Positions 36,981-45,551 are shown, counted from the stretch's first letter. The stretch is 64,000 nt of DNA from Paraburkholderia monticola (GCF_001580545.1 NZ_LRBG01000022.1:372001-436000); one strand, 5' to 3'. Notes: generated from the letters alone by a model not told the origin. Made by a program: numbers and translations.

Positions 36981-37477
36981 CGGCTATTTTCCAGTGGTCG
37001 ATTGCTCTCCTCAAACCGAAGTAAAAGTGCCGTTCCAACTGATGGTTATTCCGACGTCACCGACGCTGACCATAGCGGTCGTTGACCGATGGTCGCGCCA
37101 GCGGCAGCCGAAAGCTGTCATTTGCGGCGTCAGGCGTCCGCACGGTATCGATGACGGTATCCGTGCAGAAGTCGTATTCAGATGCTCGATGTTCGAGAGA
37201 GTTCTAACAGGAGAGCAAGTCGATGCTCCGACGCAGTCTGGCCAGAGCTGATAACTGCTGATTGAATTTGTCGGTATCGCTGACGGTATCTTCGCTATCC
37301 GACTCGACGTAGTGGCCGTCTCACAAGGGTCCCAGTCAGCAATTGACGATCGAGTGGGAGCGGGCACCATTGTGGTGCAAAATCTAGCAAAGCCAAGCAG
37401 ATACAGGCATTAAACCCACATAAGCCCGCGATTTCGCGGGCTTTTTCACATCATCAGGTAGGTCACGCGAGTGGCCT
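36981..37477. other. Remnant-rich stretch before the methyltransferase fragment
   Basis: Short frames without recognisable family, and an intrinsic terminator at 37422-37446. Nothing else seen. Confidence 0.35.
37422..37446 (+). terminator. Intrinsic terminator
   Basis: AAGCCCGCG (37422-37430), loop ATTT, CGCGGGCTT (37435-37443) and a short T tail. The 9-bp GC-rich stem works mainly on the plus strand. It may have ended the lost gene upstream. Confidence 0.75.
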
Positions 37478-38054
37478 TTGGTGGCGGTAAAACTGCCGAA
37501 AAGCACGGTCAAGCACTTTTTATTCGTGGCACTACAGAAGGTATCAATTTTGGCGTCGTTAGAAAGCGCACCGGTGCCATCCATTGATGATCCGGTTTTG
37601 CGCGGTATCGAAATCCGCCTGAGCCATACTCAGCAAGGGTTTGAGCCCAAAAAACAACACATCGGAATCGTGGTATCGAAATCGGCGAGTGGCATCGTCG
37701 CGTGCCACGAAATAGAGGCCCGAAATCTTGCCGCGTTGGGGTTCGATGTTCAATGGGGCGATATACCAGCGGCCGCCCTTGGCGCTAATCACCTCAGGAA
37801 TCGAATTTGGATTGTTGCCCACCCCAAGGGTCAGCAGGGGTTTTGCGAATCCAACAGAAGGGAAATTGAGAAACGATTGCATCACAACGAAAATCCTTGG
37901 AAAGCCGATCCTTGGGATGAGGCCGAATCCAAGATACATCGAGTGGATGATGGGATTCCCGATCGGGTGGACCGAACTGAGAGGCTTGGAAACGCCCAAG
38001 TTCCGCTTGTGGCAGCAACAGCATGGAATCTTCTCAGCGGGGGCTGAGGGTTAA
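37478..38054 (+). pseudogene. Phage-type C5 DNA cytosine methyltransferase, C-terminal remnant
   Basis: The frame of 37478-38047 carries LAALGFDVQWGDIPAA, GANHLRNRIWIVAHPKG (motif VIII region) and the conserved end RLGNAQVPLVAATAWNLL (motif X). The SAM-binding start and the catalytic Pro-Cys loop are missing, so it cannot methylate. The overlapping frame 37728-38054 also carries methyltransferase-like sequence (GLLPTPRVSRG, then NPRYIEWMMGFPIGWTEL). Two frames with family-like signals over the same DNA suggest an old frameshift or overprinted ends. It probably came with a phage or island. Confidence 0.7.
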
Positions 38055-38158
38055 GATACGGATCGCCCTGAAAAGAATCTAAATTTTCAGTTAGCGCGGC
38101 ATCCGGCCTTAACGATCCGCATGCCGCAGGCGCGGTCGAACCAACGCTGGGTTGCAAG

Positions 38159-38959
38159 ATGCCAATCGAAGATTTCCTAGATCAGACTCTCGGTAGTCTT
38201 GAGCAGTTCTATGCCGAGATGCAGCCATCTGCGGGCGCTGTGCTTTATCGTGACCTTGGCCCCCATCACCAGTTTCGACATGTGGCTCTCACTGATGCTC
38301 TGGCCTGCTACTTGAAAGGCATCAAGACCATCTCGACGCTTCGCGCATGCGTGCTACTGCTGCGTCACGGCTACACACAGGAGGTCGGTGCGCTCTGTCG
38401 GATGGCCGATGATTTTTGTAACGAGATTTTATTTTTGCTGGTCCCGCAGGGGAAGGACGGCTACAGCGATGACCAAGTCAAATTCTTGGAAAATTTCTAT
38501 CAAGAGGAGTTCGAGCGCCCCGATGATCCACTTCGCTCGCCTCAAAAACGAGATACTGTTCCGGCAAAAAAGATTCATGCAACCTTTGGCAAGCTGGCCG
38601 GTGGTGAACTGAACCCATCAGATGCGCAGGAACTTCTTCGCACGGTGCAGCAGGCGTTCTCTGGCTATGTACACGGTGCATACCCACACATCATGGAGCT
38701 ATTCGGTGGAAACCCGCCGCGTTTTCATATGTCTGGAATGCTAGGTACGCCGCGAATTGAGGAATGGCGAGCCCAATTGGTCGGCTACATTCACCGGTTG
38801 ATAATGGTCACGATCTTCGTCGTGCGCAAGCAAGGCGTCGCGTACTTAGAGGCTCCGCTTCGCGCATTTCTTGCGGACTTCGAAGGGCACACCGGGACAA
38901 AGCCGACGAGCCCTGCGAGCAAGATATTGGCCGAATATAAGAAGGGTCGTGCTTCCTAA
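38159..38959 (+). CDS. Helical protein of unknown function
   Basis: 266 residues from the ATG at 38159. The first 100 residues form helices with the pattern LKGIKTISTLRACVLLLRHGY and EVGALCRMADDFCNEILFLL. A charged linker (ERPDDPLRSPQKRD) follows, then a second helical part with GYVHGAYPHIMELFGG. The layout, a repeat of helix pairs bearing conserved Arg and His, recalls DUF5677-like helical families, but I am not certain. No membrane span or signal. It is convergent with a second helical protein 39 bp downstream, close to the island boundary. Confidence 0.65.
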   Translation: MPIEDFLDQTLGSLEQFYAEMQPSAGAVLYRDLGPHHQFRHVALTDALACYLKGIKTISTLRACVLLLRHGYTQEVGALCRMADDFCNEILFLLVPQGKDGYSDDQVKFLENFYQEEFERPDDPLRSPQKRDTVPAKKIHATFGKLAGGELNPSDAQELLRTVQQAFSGYVHGAYPHIMELFGGNPPRFHMSGMLGTPRIEEWRAQLVGYIHRLIMVTIFVVRKQGVAYLEAPLRAFLADFEGHTGTKPTSPASKILAEYKKGRAS

Positions 38960-38998
38960 AGAACCAGCCCCGTCGCGGCGAGTCAGCCGACTTGTTCG

Positions 38999-39808
38999 CT
39001 ACTGAAGCCCAAGTTCCTCACGGCTAACTGCCCATTGCAGCAGAAGGTCGTGCATCTCTGCCTCGTAGTGGTTCAGGCCCATGAACTCTTGGGCGAGGCC
39101 AAGCAGGTGGATGAGTGCAGCATTTGCGGCAAGCAAGGTATCGCGCAAATCTGACTTGTCGGGATGGAAGATTATCCCGACAAAGTCTTCCTGTTCGTCC
39201 TTGTCGAAGTGTCTATGAAGCGCACCGAGCGTCACATGCGCGCCGTCGCCGGACGGGAAACGGTACGATAGCTCGTAAAGATTGTTCAGGCCAGATTGGA
39301 CGGCCAATGGCGCCCACTTGATCGACTGTGGCCCACGCTCTTGCGGATACTCTGTCTTTACCCGCGCTACCTCCTGCTCAAACTGCGTCAAGTCTCTGCC
39401 AGTCTGCGCGGCGCGGTTCATCTCGATTATCGAGTTGGCTAAGGACAAGCAATGCTTCGCATGGTCCTCATACAGTTTTTCGAGCGTTCCTTCGACCTTC
39501 AACAGTCCACCCGTCACGATCACAGCTTCGCAGCATAGGCGGGCGAGGGCGCGAGCTTCGGCCAGTGCGCCACGTTCAGCAAGGAGGATTACGGACTGGA
39601 ACGACTGTAGCGCCCGGTAGAAGGCTGCGATTGCAAGGACTCGTGCCTCTGGCAACTCGCCATCCGGGAACTCATGGATCATCCTCATTCCCATGCGATT
39701 CATTCGGTCTGCAATGGCGAAGGATTCCGGGAACTCGGCGCGAACAGTTTCCCGCCATCCATCAAGATCATCGCCAAGAAAGCCCACATCATTGAAGCCG
39801 TTCGCCAT
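38999..39808 (-). CDS. DUF5677-like helical protein
   Basis: 269 residues from the ATG at 39806-39808. An N-terminal segment of about 60 residues leads to the helical core: AFYRALQSFQSVILLAERGALAEARALARLC, then LEKLYEDHAKHCLSLANSII, and a C-terminal part with YRFPSGDGAHVTLGALHRHF, the conserved region I associate with DUF5677. Family function is unknown; members often occur in variable genomic regions. It is convergent with the preceding helical protein, so each may have its own promoter facing outward. Confidence 0.7.
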   Translation of the reverse strand: MANGFNDVGFLGDDLDGWRETVRAEFPESFAIADRMNRMGMRMIHEFPDGELPEARVLAIAAFYRALQSFQSVILLAERGALAEARALARLCCEAVIVTGGLLKVEGTLEKLYEDHAKHCLSLANSIIEMNRAAQTGRDLTQFEQEVARVKTEYPQERGPQSIKWAPLAVQSGLNNLYELSYRFPSGDGAHVTLGALHRHFDKDEQEDFVGIIFHPDKSDLRDTLLAANAALIHLLGLAQEFMGLNHYEAEMHDLLLQWAVSREELGLQ

Positions 39809-40014
39809 CTAAGTTCCCCTTGATCGCCGGTCGGGCATCGGGCAAGTTTGCCGCAGTGCGTTGACGCTAAGATGGGCTGTATGACTCTAGAGATGACTGG
39901 CAGCGGCAGGCAACAACCGGCAATCTGCCATCATGGTATTTTGCGTGGCATCGGAAAAAGTGGTCCACGTAAAATTCATTAAAATCAGCCTTGTTACAAG
40001 GCTCATTGATGAGG

Positions 40015-40026
40015 GAGTGGGAGTGA
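40015..40026 (+). repeat. Second copy of guaA-end repeat (candidate attR)
   Basis: GAGTGGGAGTGA, identical to 4409-4420 and in the same orientation, 35.6 kb away. It is not part of a guaA gene here. The following 115 bp resemble the sequence after guaA: shared GCTATCGG and GACTATCGG blocks, the same hairpin, and the CCATCTATC-CTGCA block. Confidence 0.7.
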
Positions 40027-40072
40027 TTCACCGTTAGTCGTCCGCTATCGGCGACTATCGGAGAACCCAGCA

Positions 40073-40106
40073 AACGCCGCGCCTTGCGCGGCGTCTTTTT
40101 GTTTTT
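40073..40106 (+). terminator. Intrinsic terminator, duplicate of the guaA terminator
   Basis: ACGCCGCGC / GCGCGGCGT stem (40074-40082 and 40086-40094), loop CTT, then CTTTTTGTTTTT. The stem is the same as at 4475-4497 but the loop and tail differ, so it is a diverged homologue, not a recent copy. Confidence 0.85.
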
Positions 40107-40151
40107 GCATTCCCCATCTATCGCCTGCAAGCGCCAGTGAAAGGGATGCCA

Positions 40152-41369
40152 TTACAGCCGAATCCCGAACTCCGCGAGCGTTTCGTCATAGCAGCCCAAT
40201 ACCAGCCGAATCAGCATTTCGCGAGCCGTGTGGCCGCCACTAGGGCTGATGCATACTGCCTTTATTTGATCTCGAACCTTGTCGAAGATAACCAATGGTT
40301 TATCGGCGGACTGCCCGTTGTAGGTCAATTGGTAATCGATATCTTCGCCGAGCAGGTATTGCGCATTGGCGATAAACATCTCCACGTCGCCGCCATCCCT
40401 CCTGATTCCGGGTAGCGACAGCACTTCGTCCTCTGCATCACGGAAAAGCGATAGCTTTCGACTTTGCTTCACCTTCAGGCTGAAAAAGTCGGTCAATTCA
40501 TCCCCGCTGCGATGATGAGTATGGCGAGCGAAAAGCAATTTCAGATTGACATTGGAATGCGCGTTTGCAATCGTCCTCGCAGCCTTGAGAACACGGTTCG
40601 CCGAGCCGCCGCTGACCATGGTTTCCGCAATGCCTATCGTCAGTCGTGCCTGGGGATTCGTCGTATTCGATGCTTGCCATGCCGTGACATATTTTTCGAT
40701 GTTCTCGACAAAAACGCGGGTCGGATTTTTCGGCGGTTTGGGAAGCTTGATGCTGCCGGTTTGGCCTCGGGTCATCAGCCCAATGTAATCGCTCCAGAGC
40801 GCACCTCCCCGTTCCAGACCGAATACTGCAGTGCAGGAAGAAGTCATTTGCACAAGATTCTGAAGCGCGAGGCGGTTCCTTAGAATGATCGGGGCGAAGA
40901 TGAGGCTTTGCTGGGTGGAGTATATTTTGTCGGAACCTCTGATGGTCTCGATGCCGTGCGCTCGGGCGGTGGCTTTCGAACTGGTGAGATTGGCGTAGAT
41001 CTGATCCGGGTATCCGCTGTACCGATTGATGTCTACTTTTCCGATGTTCGATGGGCGCTCAGGAAGCTCCTGCTTCAAATCGATGCGCTGCGTTTCAAAG
41101 GCCGTGCTCAGATACTGGATACAGGATGGTACGTTGCGGGCGTCAGGCAATAAACGCCTCGGCGTCAGCGATACCAGGCGAAGCACATTGAGAAATTGCG
41201 CGGGGTCGGCGAGAAGCAGGGCGAGTGCCTGCTCCTTGATAAAAGCGTCCTGTTGCGTGAGCCATCTGCCATTCGCCAACCATTGAACGAGCTCATTGAC
41301 CCGTTGCATGGCCCGTTGCAGAGCCGGATAGCCGGCCTGGTCGTCAATCATCTGCTGGTCGAAGAACAT
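40152..41369 (-). CDS. Phosphoribosyltransferase-like protein downstream of the T6SS spike module
   Basis: 405 residues from the ATG at 41367-41369. The N-terminal 150 residues are helical and unrecognised (ANGRWLTQQDAFIKEQALAL). From about 180 the sequence resembles the type I phosphoribosyltransferase fold: VFGLERGGALWSDYI (183-196, compare the GIPRGG turn) and IGIAETMVSGGSANRVLKAA (245-264, in the place of the acidic PRPP loop). The acidic pair normally seen in the PRPP loop is reduced to one Glu here. It follows the caspase-like gene on the same strand by 58 bp and ends about 125 bp from the island boundary. It may be an effector or an immunity partner. Confidence 0.6.
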   Translation of the reverse strand: MFFDQQMIDDQAGYPALQRAMQRVNELVQWLANGRWLTQQDAFIKEQALALLLADPAQFLNVLRLVSLTPRRLLPDARNVPSCIQYLSTAFETQRIDLKQELPERPSNIGKVDINRYSGYPDQIYANLTSSKATARAHGIETIRGSDKIYSTQQSLIFAPIILRNRLALQNLVQMTSSCTAVFGLERGGALWSDYIGLMTRGQTGSIKLPKPPKNPTRVFVENIEKYVTAWQASNTTNPQARLTIGIAETMVSGGSANRVLKAARTIANAHSNVNLKLLFARHTHHRSGDELTDFFSLKVKQSRKLSLFRDAEDEVLSLPGIRRDGGDVEMFIANAQYLLGEDIDYQLTYNGQSADKPLVIFDKVRDQIKAVCISPSGGHTAREMLIRLVLGCYDETLAEFGIRL

Positions 41370-41427
41370 CTCGTTCCTCCATGTTCCAGGATCATGCGTG
41401 CCGTGCGGTTGAGCGCGTCATCGTTGC

Positions 41428-42462
41428 TCACTGTCTGACTGCTTTGTCACTCCACCCACCGGGTTTAAGTTCCGAGATGATCGAGCCATCCGCATTCCTC
41501 GTGAACATGTAGGCAACCTTGTGCTGAGGCGTCATCCAGGACTGTGGCACGCTGCTCGACGGTTCCAGCAGATATTTTCGCCCGCTGTTTTCCAGTGCTG
41601 AATATTCCGGGACTCGGGTGCCTTTCTGCGGGTGCGCGGCAGTCAACGCATCGTCGTAGCCTGCAACCATGACCTGATCGTTGCCGCACAGTTTTCCGTA
41701 GACATTCAGGAAGCGATACACGCAGTTGTAGAACCCCATATCGATCGTGATTTGCGTGACCAACAGATCATTTTCCACCGGGATCAAGTCTTCAGGCGTG
41801 GCAAAAGGCGCCTCATACTCCTTTGTCGTCTGCGGATTGAATGTGAAAACGTGAGAAGGCTGCACGGCCGGTTTATCGCGCGTTCTCTTTTGCCCCTTCC
41901 TGGTCGTATAGTCCCAGTACGCCAGCCGACCTTCTACCTGAGTCTTCTGGGTCAGCGTCTTTCCGATGCGGCAAGCATTGAAAACTATCTTGTCGAATAT
42001 CGGGAATACCTTGTCATTGATGAGCTTGACGAAGACCTTGGCGAGCAGCTCAGGCTGAATCCCGTTGATGTCGGTGGTCGTGCCATGAACCACGACGATG
42101 GCGCCATTCTTATGGTTCCTTTGATAGGTCGGCTTCTGCTCTTCCACAGCCCTTTTTTCGGCCTGGACTCGCTGAACGATCAGTTTTTCGAGTTCGACGG
42201 CATGCTCTGGATGGACTGAAGCGTCGAATTCCTTGTCGGAGTCCCGCCATTTGCCGGTAGGCTGGTCAACCCAACGAATACCGTCTGCATGTCTGGTGAA
42301 ATGGTTCAAGAAGACGTGCTCGCCAGTCGCGCCTTCCAGGTGCACGAGCGTGATCGATTTGATGTCCGCGCGCATCATATATTTGTACAGGAATCCCAGG
42401 GCACTTTTGCGCACCATGTCGTCGGTATTCATCGTGATGATGTGGAGGTGTTCGACGTTCAT
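41428..42462 (-). CDS. Candidate caspase-like (clan CD) protein of the T6SS cargo module
   Basis: 344 residues from the ATG at 42460-42462. No signal peptide or membrane helix. The region GAIVVVHGTTTDINGIQPEL followed by FDKIVFNACRIG places His126 and Cys164 after hydrophobic strands, the HG...NAC pattern of caspase/CHAT/C80 cysteine peptidases. The rest is unrecognised: an acidic, helical lead (LEKLIVQRVQAEKRAVEE), then GRLAYWDY and GGWSDKAVRQ at the end. It lies 27 bp downstream of the PAAR-like spike gene, the usual place for T6SS effectors. Fold and role are inference; the His/Cys spacing of 38 residues is compatible. Confidence 0.6.
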   Translation of the reverse strand: MNVEHLHIITMNTDDMVRKSALGFLYKYMMRADIKSITLVHLEGATGEHVFLNHFTRHADGIRWVDQPTGKWRDSDKEFDASVHPEHAVELEKLIVQRVQAEKRAVEEQKPTYQRNHKNGAIVVVHGTTTDINGIQPELLAKVFVKLINDKVFPIFDKIVFNACRIGKTLTQKTQVEGRLAYWDYTTRKGQKRTRDKPAVQPSHVFTFNPQTTKEYEAPFATPEDLIPVENDLLVTQITIDMGFYNCVYRFLNVYGKLCGNDQVMVAGYDDALTAAHPQKGTRVPEYSALENSGRKYLLEPSSSVPQSWMTPQHKVAYMFTRNADGSIISELKPGGWSDKAVRQ

Positions 42463-42489
42463 CGCAGGCTCCGGATCCGATTGGACAAA

Positions 42490-42885
42490 CTAGGGAATGA
42501 GCACGGACACCTGACCAGGCTGGACGACCTTGATGACGCCGCCCCATAGGCAGGTCAGCGTCGACTGAGCGTCAAGCGCCGGCGCGGCACCGATCAGCAC
42601 AGTCGGCGCGCCGCCGGGAATCCATGGCGCCGGAGTCGCGGGCACGCAAGGCATCGGAGTAAAGACCCCAAGCTTCGCTGCGGTGGCGGCAATCACGACT
42701 GGATTCGACGGGCTCTGACAGAGCGCGAACGGCGCAATGTTGACGACAGGCGCTGAGTCGGCGAGCGTCGCCGCGGGCGCACCGCCTGCCAGAACACGGT
42801 TGGCAGGCAAAACGTTCAGCACGCCGGGTGCACCACCAAACGAACATTGCAGCGTAGCGCCGGCGCAGACCTGGGGGATGCTCAT
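42490..42885 (-). CDS. PAAR-like DUF4280 spike-tip protein
   Basis: 131 residues from the ATG at 42883-42885. The whole protein is the DUF4280 PAAR-like domain: PQVCAGATLQCSFGGAPGVL, NRVLAGGAPAATLADS, NIAPFALCQSPSNP, TPMPCVPATPAPWIPGGAPT, and GVIKVVQPGQVSVLIP. Six or so cysteines are in conserved places and may bind metal. Such proteins cap the VgrG trimer and carry effectors encoded next to them. The gene lies between the MORN-like and the caspase-like genes on the same strand. Confidence 0.85.
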   Translation of the reverse strand: MSIPQVCAGATLQCSFGGAPGVLNVLPANRVLAGGAPAATLADSAPVVNIAPFALCQSPSNPVVIAATAAKLGVFTPMPCVPATPAPWIPGGAPTVLIGAAPALDAQSTLTCLWGGVIKVVQPGQVSVLIP

Positions 42886-42963
42886 GGTTCGGCTCCTGAC
42901 ATGTTGGTTCGATCAATCCATTCGCCGATCAACGCGATGGCGTTGACGACTCAAGCCGACGAC

Positions 42964-43509
42964 TCAAGCCGACGACGGGTCGGTCCTCGATTGCCACCAT
43001 TGTTTCCAGCGCGGCAAGGGCTTGCCGTTCGCCGCAACGGGACGACTATCGACGGTGTAGCGTTTCGCGTCTTCGAGCGGGTTTCCTTCGCTGAACGGCT
43101 GCCTCGAGGCCACACGTCCATTGGGATGGAAGCGCTGCAGCAGGCCGTGCAATTTGCCGTTTCGGTAAGTCGCTTCTTCGAGCAGCGTGCCATCCGGCAG
43201 CCAGGTGCGCGATACGCCGTGCAGCACGCCGCCCGCGTAGTGCGCCTCGCGCTGGATCTGGCCGTCGGGGTAATAGAAACTCGCTTTGCCGTCGAGTTTC
43301 CCATTCGCATGCTGTACCTGCGCGGAAGGGGTGCCGTCCGGGTAAAAGTAGGTCGCGGGACCTTTCAGTATCCCGTTGGCGTACCGCAGAATGGCCAGGA
43401 TCCGTCCGTCTGCCTCGATGCGCACGGGGCCGTGCAATGCGCCGTCGAGCGTCGTGCCTTCGATGCGGGAGTCGCCGCGCTCGACCGTGACGGTTTGCAT
43501 GCGTTCCAT
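42964..43509 (-). CDS. MORN-repeat/YwqK-like protein
   Basis: 181 residues from the ATG at 43507-43509, with an alternative at 43500. Repeats of about 23 residues with a YPDG-like motif run through the protein: GILKGPATYFYPDGT, GKLDGKASFYYPDGQ, GVLHGVSRTWLPDGT, GKLHGLLQRFHPNGR. This is the MORN/YwqK pattern. YwqK-like proteins occur beside secreted toxins as antitoxins, and MORN proteins also serve as effector-loading or immunity factors in T6SS clusters. The gene starts 8 bp after vgrG. Which role applies is not visible. Confidence 0.8.
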   Translation of the reverse strand: MERMQTVTVERGDSRIEGTTLDGALHGPVRIEADGRILAILRYANGILKGPATYFYPDGTPSAQVQHANGKLDGKASFYYPDGQIQREAHYAGGVLHGVSRTWLPDGTLLEEATYRNGKLHGLLQRFHPNGRVASRQPFSEGNPLEDAKRYTVDSRPVAANGKPLPRWKQWWQSRTDPSSA

Positions 43510-43516
43510 GGCGCGC

Positions 43517-45505
43517 TCAGTTGATCTTCACGATGCCGCCCTTGACGGTCAACAGGCCGCCGCCATCCACCGTCTGCTCGACGGCCCCCTTGTTGGTCAC
43601 GCTTTGCCCCTCGTTCGACAGCGTGCCGTCCGACTTGTTGGTGAGCGACGTTCCGGCCTGATTGGTCAGCGATATCGCTGCCTTGTGAGTCATCGAGGCG
43701 TCGCTTTTCGCAGTGAGGTCACCCGAGCTTTGCAGCGTGAGTGTGCCGGTGACCTTGATCGTCAGGTTGCCGTCGACGCTCAGCGTCATATTGCCGGTAA
43801 CCGTTTGCGCGAGATCACCGCCGACTGTGCGTGTTTCATCGCCGCCCGCTTTCACCGTGCGGGTGCCTTTTATGTCGATCGTCTCATTGCCGGTCTTCAG
43901 CGTGGCGCTTCGATTGCCTTGTTCGACCACGAGCGTGTCATCGCCTTCCTTGACCGTGTGCGTACGGGCATTCTTGATGGTGCTGGTTTCGTCGTGATCG
44001 ATGGTCCATGCCGCGTCATGCAGAACGTTCACGTTCAGATCCTTTTGCGCCTTGAGGAAAACCTCTTCGCTATCCTGTTTGTCTTCGAAGCGCAATTCGT
44101 TGAATCCGTTGCCGCCTTTGGGGGTATTCGTCTTGATGCCCGACTGCGTCTGATTGTCCGGCAGCGTGTACGTCGGAAGATTCGCGCCGTTGTACACGCT
44201 GCCCGTAATGAGGGGACGGTCCGGATCACCGTCGACGAACGTCACCACGACTTCGTCACCGATCCGCGGCATGAACTGCATGCCGAAGCGTTTGCTGGCC
44301 CACGGTTGCGCGACGCGAATCCAGCACGAGCTTTGTTCGTCGTTCTTTCCATCGCGGTCCCAGTGAAACTGGACTTTCACGCGCCCGTACTGGTCGGTCC
44401 ACAGTTCCTCACCGTCCTTGCCCACCACGGTGGCGGTCTGCGTGGACATGAGGGGCCGGCGGGTCACGCGTTCCGGGCGCCATGTCGTGCTGGCGGGGAA
44501 CGCTTCGAAGCGGTTGCCGTAGCGGTGATGATCGGCATCGTGCACGACACTCGCCACGACCCATGAAATGTTGGCGTCTTCCGAGTCGTGTCCGGTTAGC
44601 GTGAATTTGTATCCCGGCATCAGCGCGCGGCAATCGCTCTCTCCGATCAATCGCCGTGTGACGGTTCGCAGCGCATCGATACGGCGTTTGGTGATCGCCG
44701 ATGCGGCCGCGCTGGTGTCGTAGCGGCCGGGATACTCATAGACCGTCGGCGCGTCAGGATCGGCCTGAGCCTGGGAATAGAGCTGCGAGGCAGGCGTCAG
44801 AAACGCGTAGTCGGAATGCGCAAGGACGCCTGTGGCGGTTTGTTCGACGATTTCGCAGTAGAGAATCTGGCCTGTCTCGACGAGGCCGCTCGTACCCGGG
44901 GTGTAGGCCAGCGTGGCCGAGCCCGGGAGCGGCTCGAACGCGTCGTTGCTGTCGGCGATGACGAGCGTGTGCTTGCCGCTCTCGTGCTTGAAGAAATAGA
45001 ACCAGCCTTCTTCCTCGCACAGGCGGCTCACGAACGAGAAGTCGGTCTCGGCGTATTGCACGCACCAGTCACGGGCCTCGTCGTTGCCGGTCAGCGAAAA
45101 CGAGTAATCGATGGCGTTGTGTCCTTTGAACACCGCCTCGATGATTTGCTGGGTCGTCTTGCCCTGGAAGACCCGGTTGTTTGTCGCGAGTGTGAGGAGC
45201 CACAACCATGAGCGCAATTCCAGCGAATAGTGGCTGGCATCGACGGTCCCTGGAAGCAGGGCGGCCCGCGTGCACACCGCGTCGATGACGCGAGGCGTCT
45301 CGCCCCACACGAGCGACAGTGTCGCGTGCTGGCCGGTCATGCCGGACAGGGCGACGGGCGGTGCCGCGCCGATGGCGCGCACGCGGAACTCCGCGGTCGC
45401 GTTGAGTGCCTCGCGGCCCGTGAAACTGGACGGAAAGAGCGCATCGAAGGGGGCGTTGGCGAGGGTGATGCGCGTCGAATCGGCGGTCGGTGTCGGGCGG
45501 GACAT
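43517..45505 (-). CDS. tssI: T6SS spike protein VgrG
   Basis: 662 residues from the ATG at 45503-45505. The first 400 residues are the gp27/gp44-like part, and the gp5 OB fold follows (DEVVVTFVDGDPDRPLITG, near 425-445). Then comes the C-terminal beta-helix of repeated short V/T-rich units (GNRSATLKTGNETIDIKGTR, then DGNLTIKVTGTLTLQSSGDL), ending in KIN. The trimer forms the spike on the Hcp tube and takes the PAAR-like tip. There is no toxic C-terminal extension. It ends just before the cargo genes. Confidence 0.97.
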   Translation of the reverse strand: MSRPTPTADSTRITLANAPFDALFPSSFTGREALNATAEFRVRAIGAAPPVALSGMTGQHATLSLVWGETPRVIDAVCTRAALLPGTVDASHYSLELRSWLWLLTLATNNRVFQGKTTQQIIEAVFKGHNAIDYSFSLTGNDEARDWCVQYAETDFSFVSRLCEEEGWFYFFKHESGKHTLVIADSNDAFEPLPGSATLAYTPGTSGLVETGQILYCEIVEQTATGVLAHSDYAFLTPASQLYSQAQADPDAPTVYEYPGRYDTSAAASAITKRRIDALRTVTRRLIGESDCRALMPGYKFTLTGHDSEDANISWVVASVVHDADHHRYGNRFEAFPASTTWRPERVTRRPLMSTQTATVVGKDGEELWTDQYGRVKVQFHWDRDGKNDEQSSCWIRVAQPWASKRFGMQFMPRIGDEVVVTFVDGDPDRPLITGSVYNGANLPTYTLPDNQTQSGIKTNTPKGGNGFNELRFEDKQDSEEVFLKAQKDLNVNVLHDAAWTIDHDETSTIKNARTHTVKEGDDTLVVEQGNRSATLKTGNETIDIKGTRTVKAGGDETRTVGGDLAQTVTGNMTLSVDGNLTIKVTGTLTLQSSGDLTAKSDASMTHKAAISLTNQAGTSLTNKSDGTLSNEGQSVTNKGAVEQTVDGGGLLTVKGGIVKIN

Positions 45506-45551
45506 AGGCGGGATGAGGTAGCGGAAAGAGGGGCGACTGCCCGTGGCGCGC

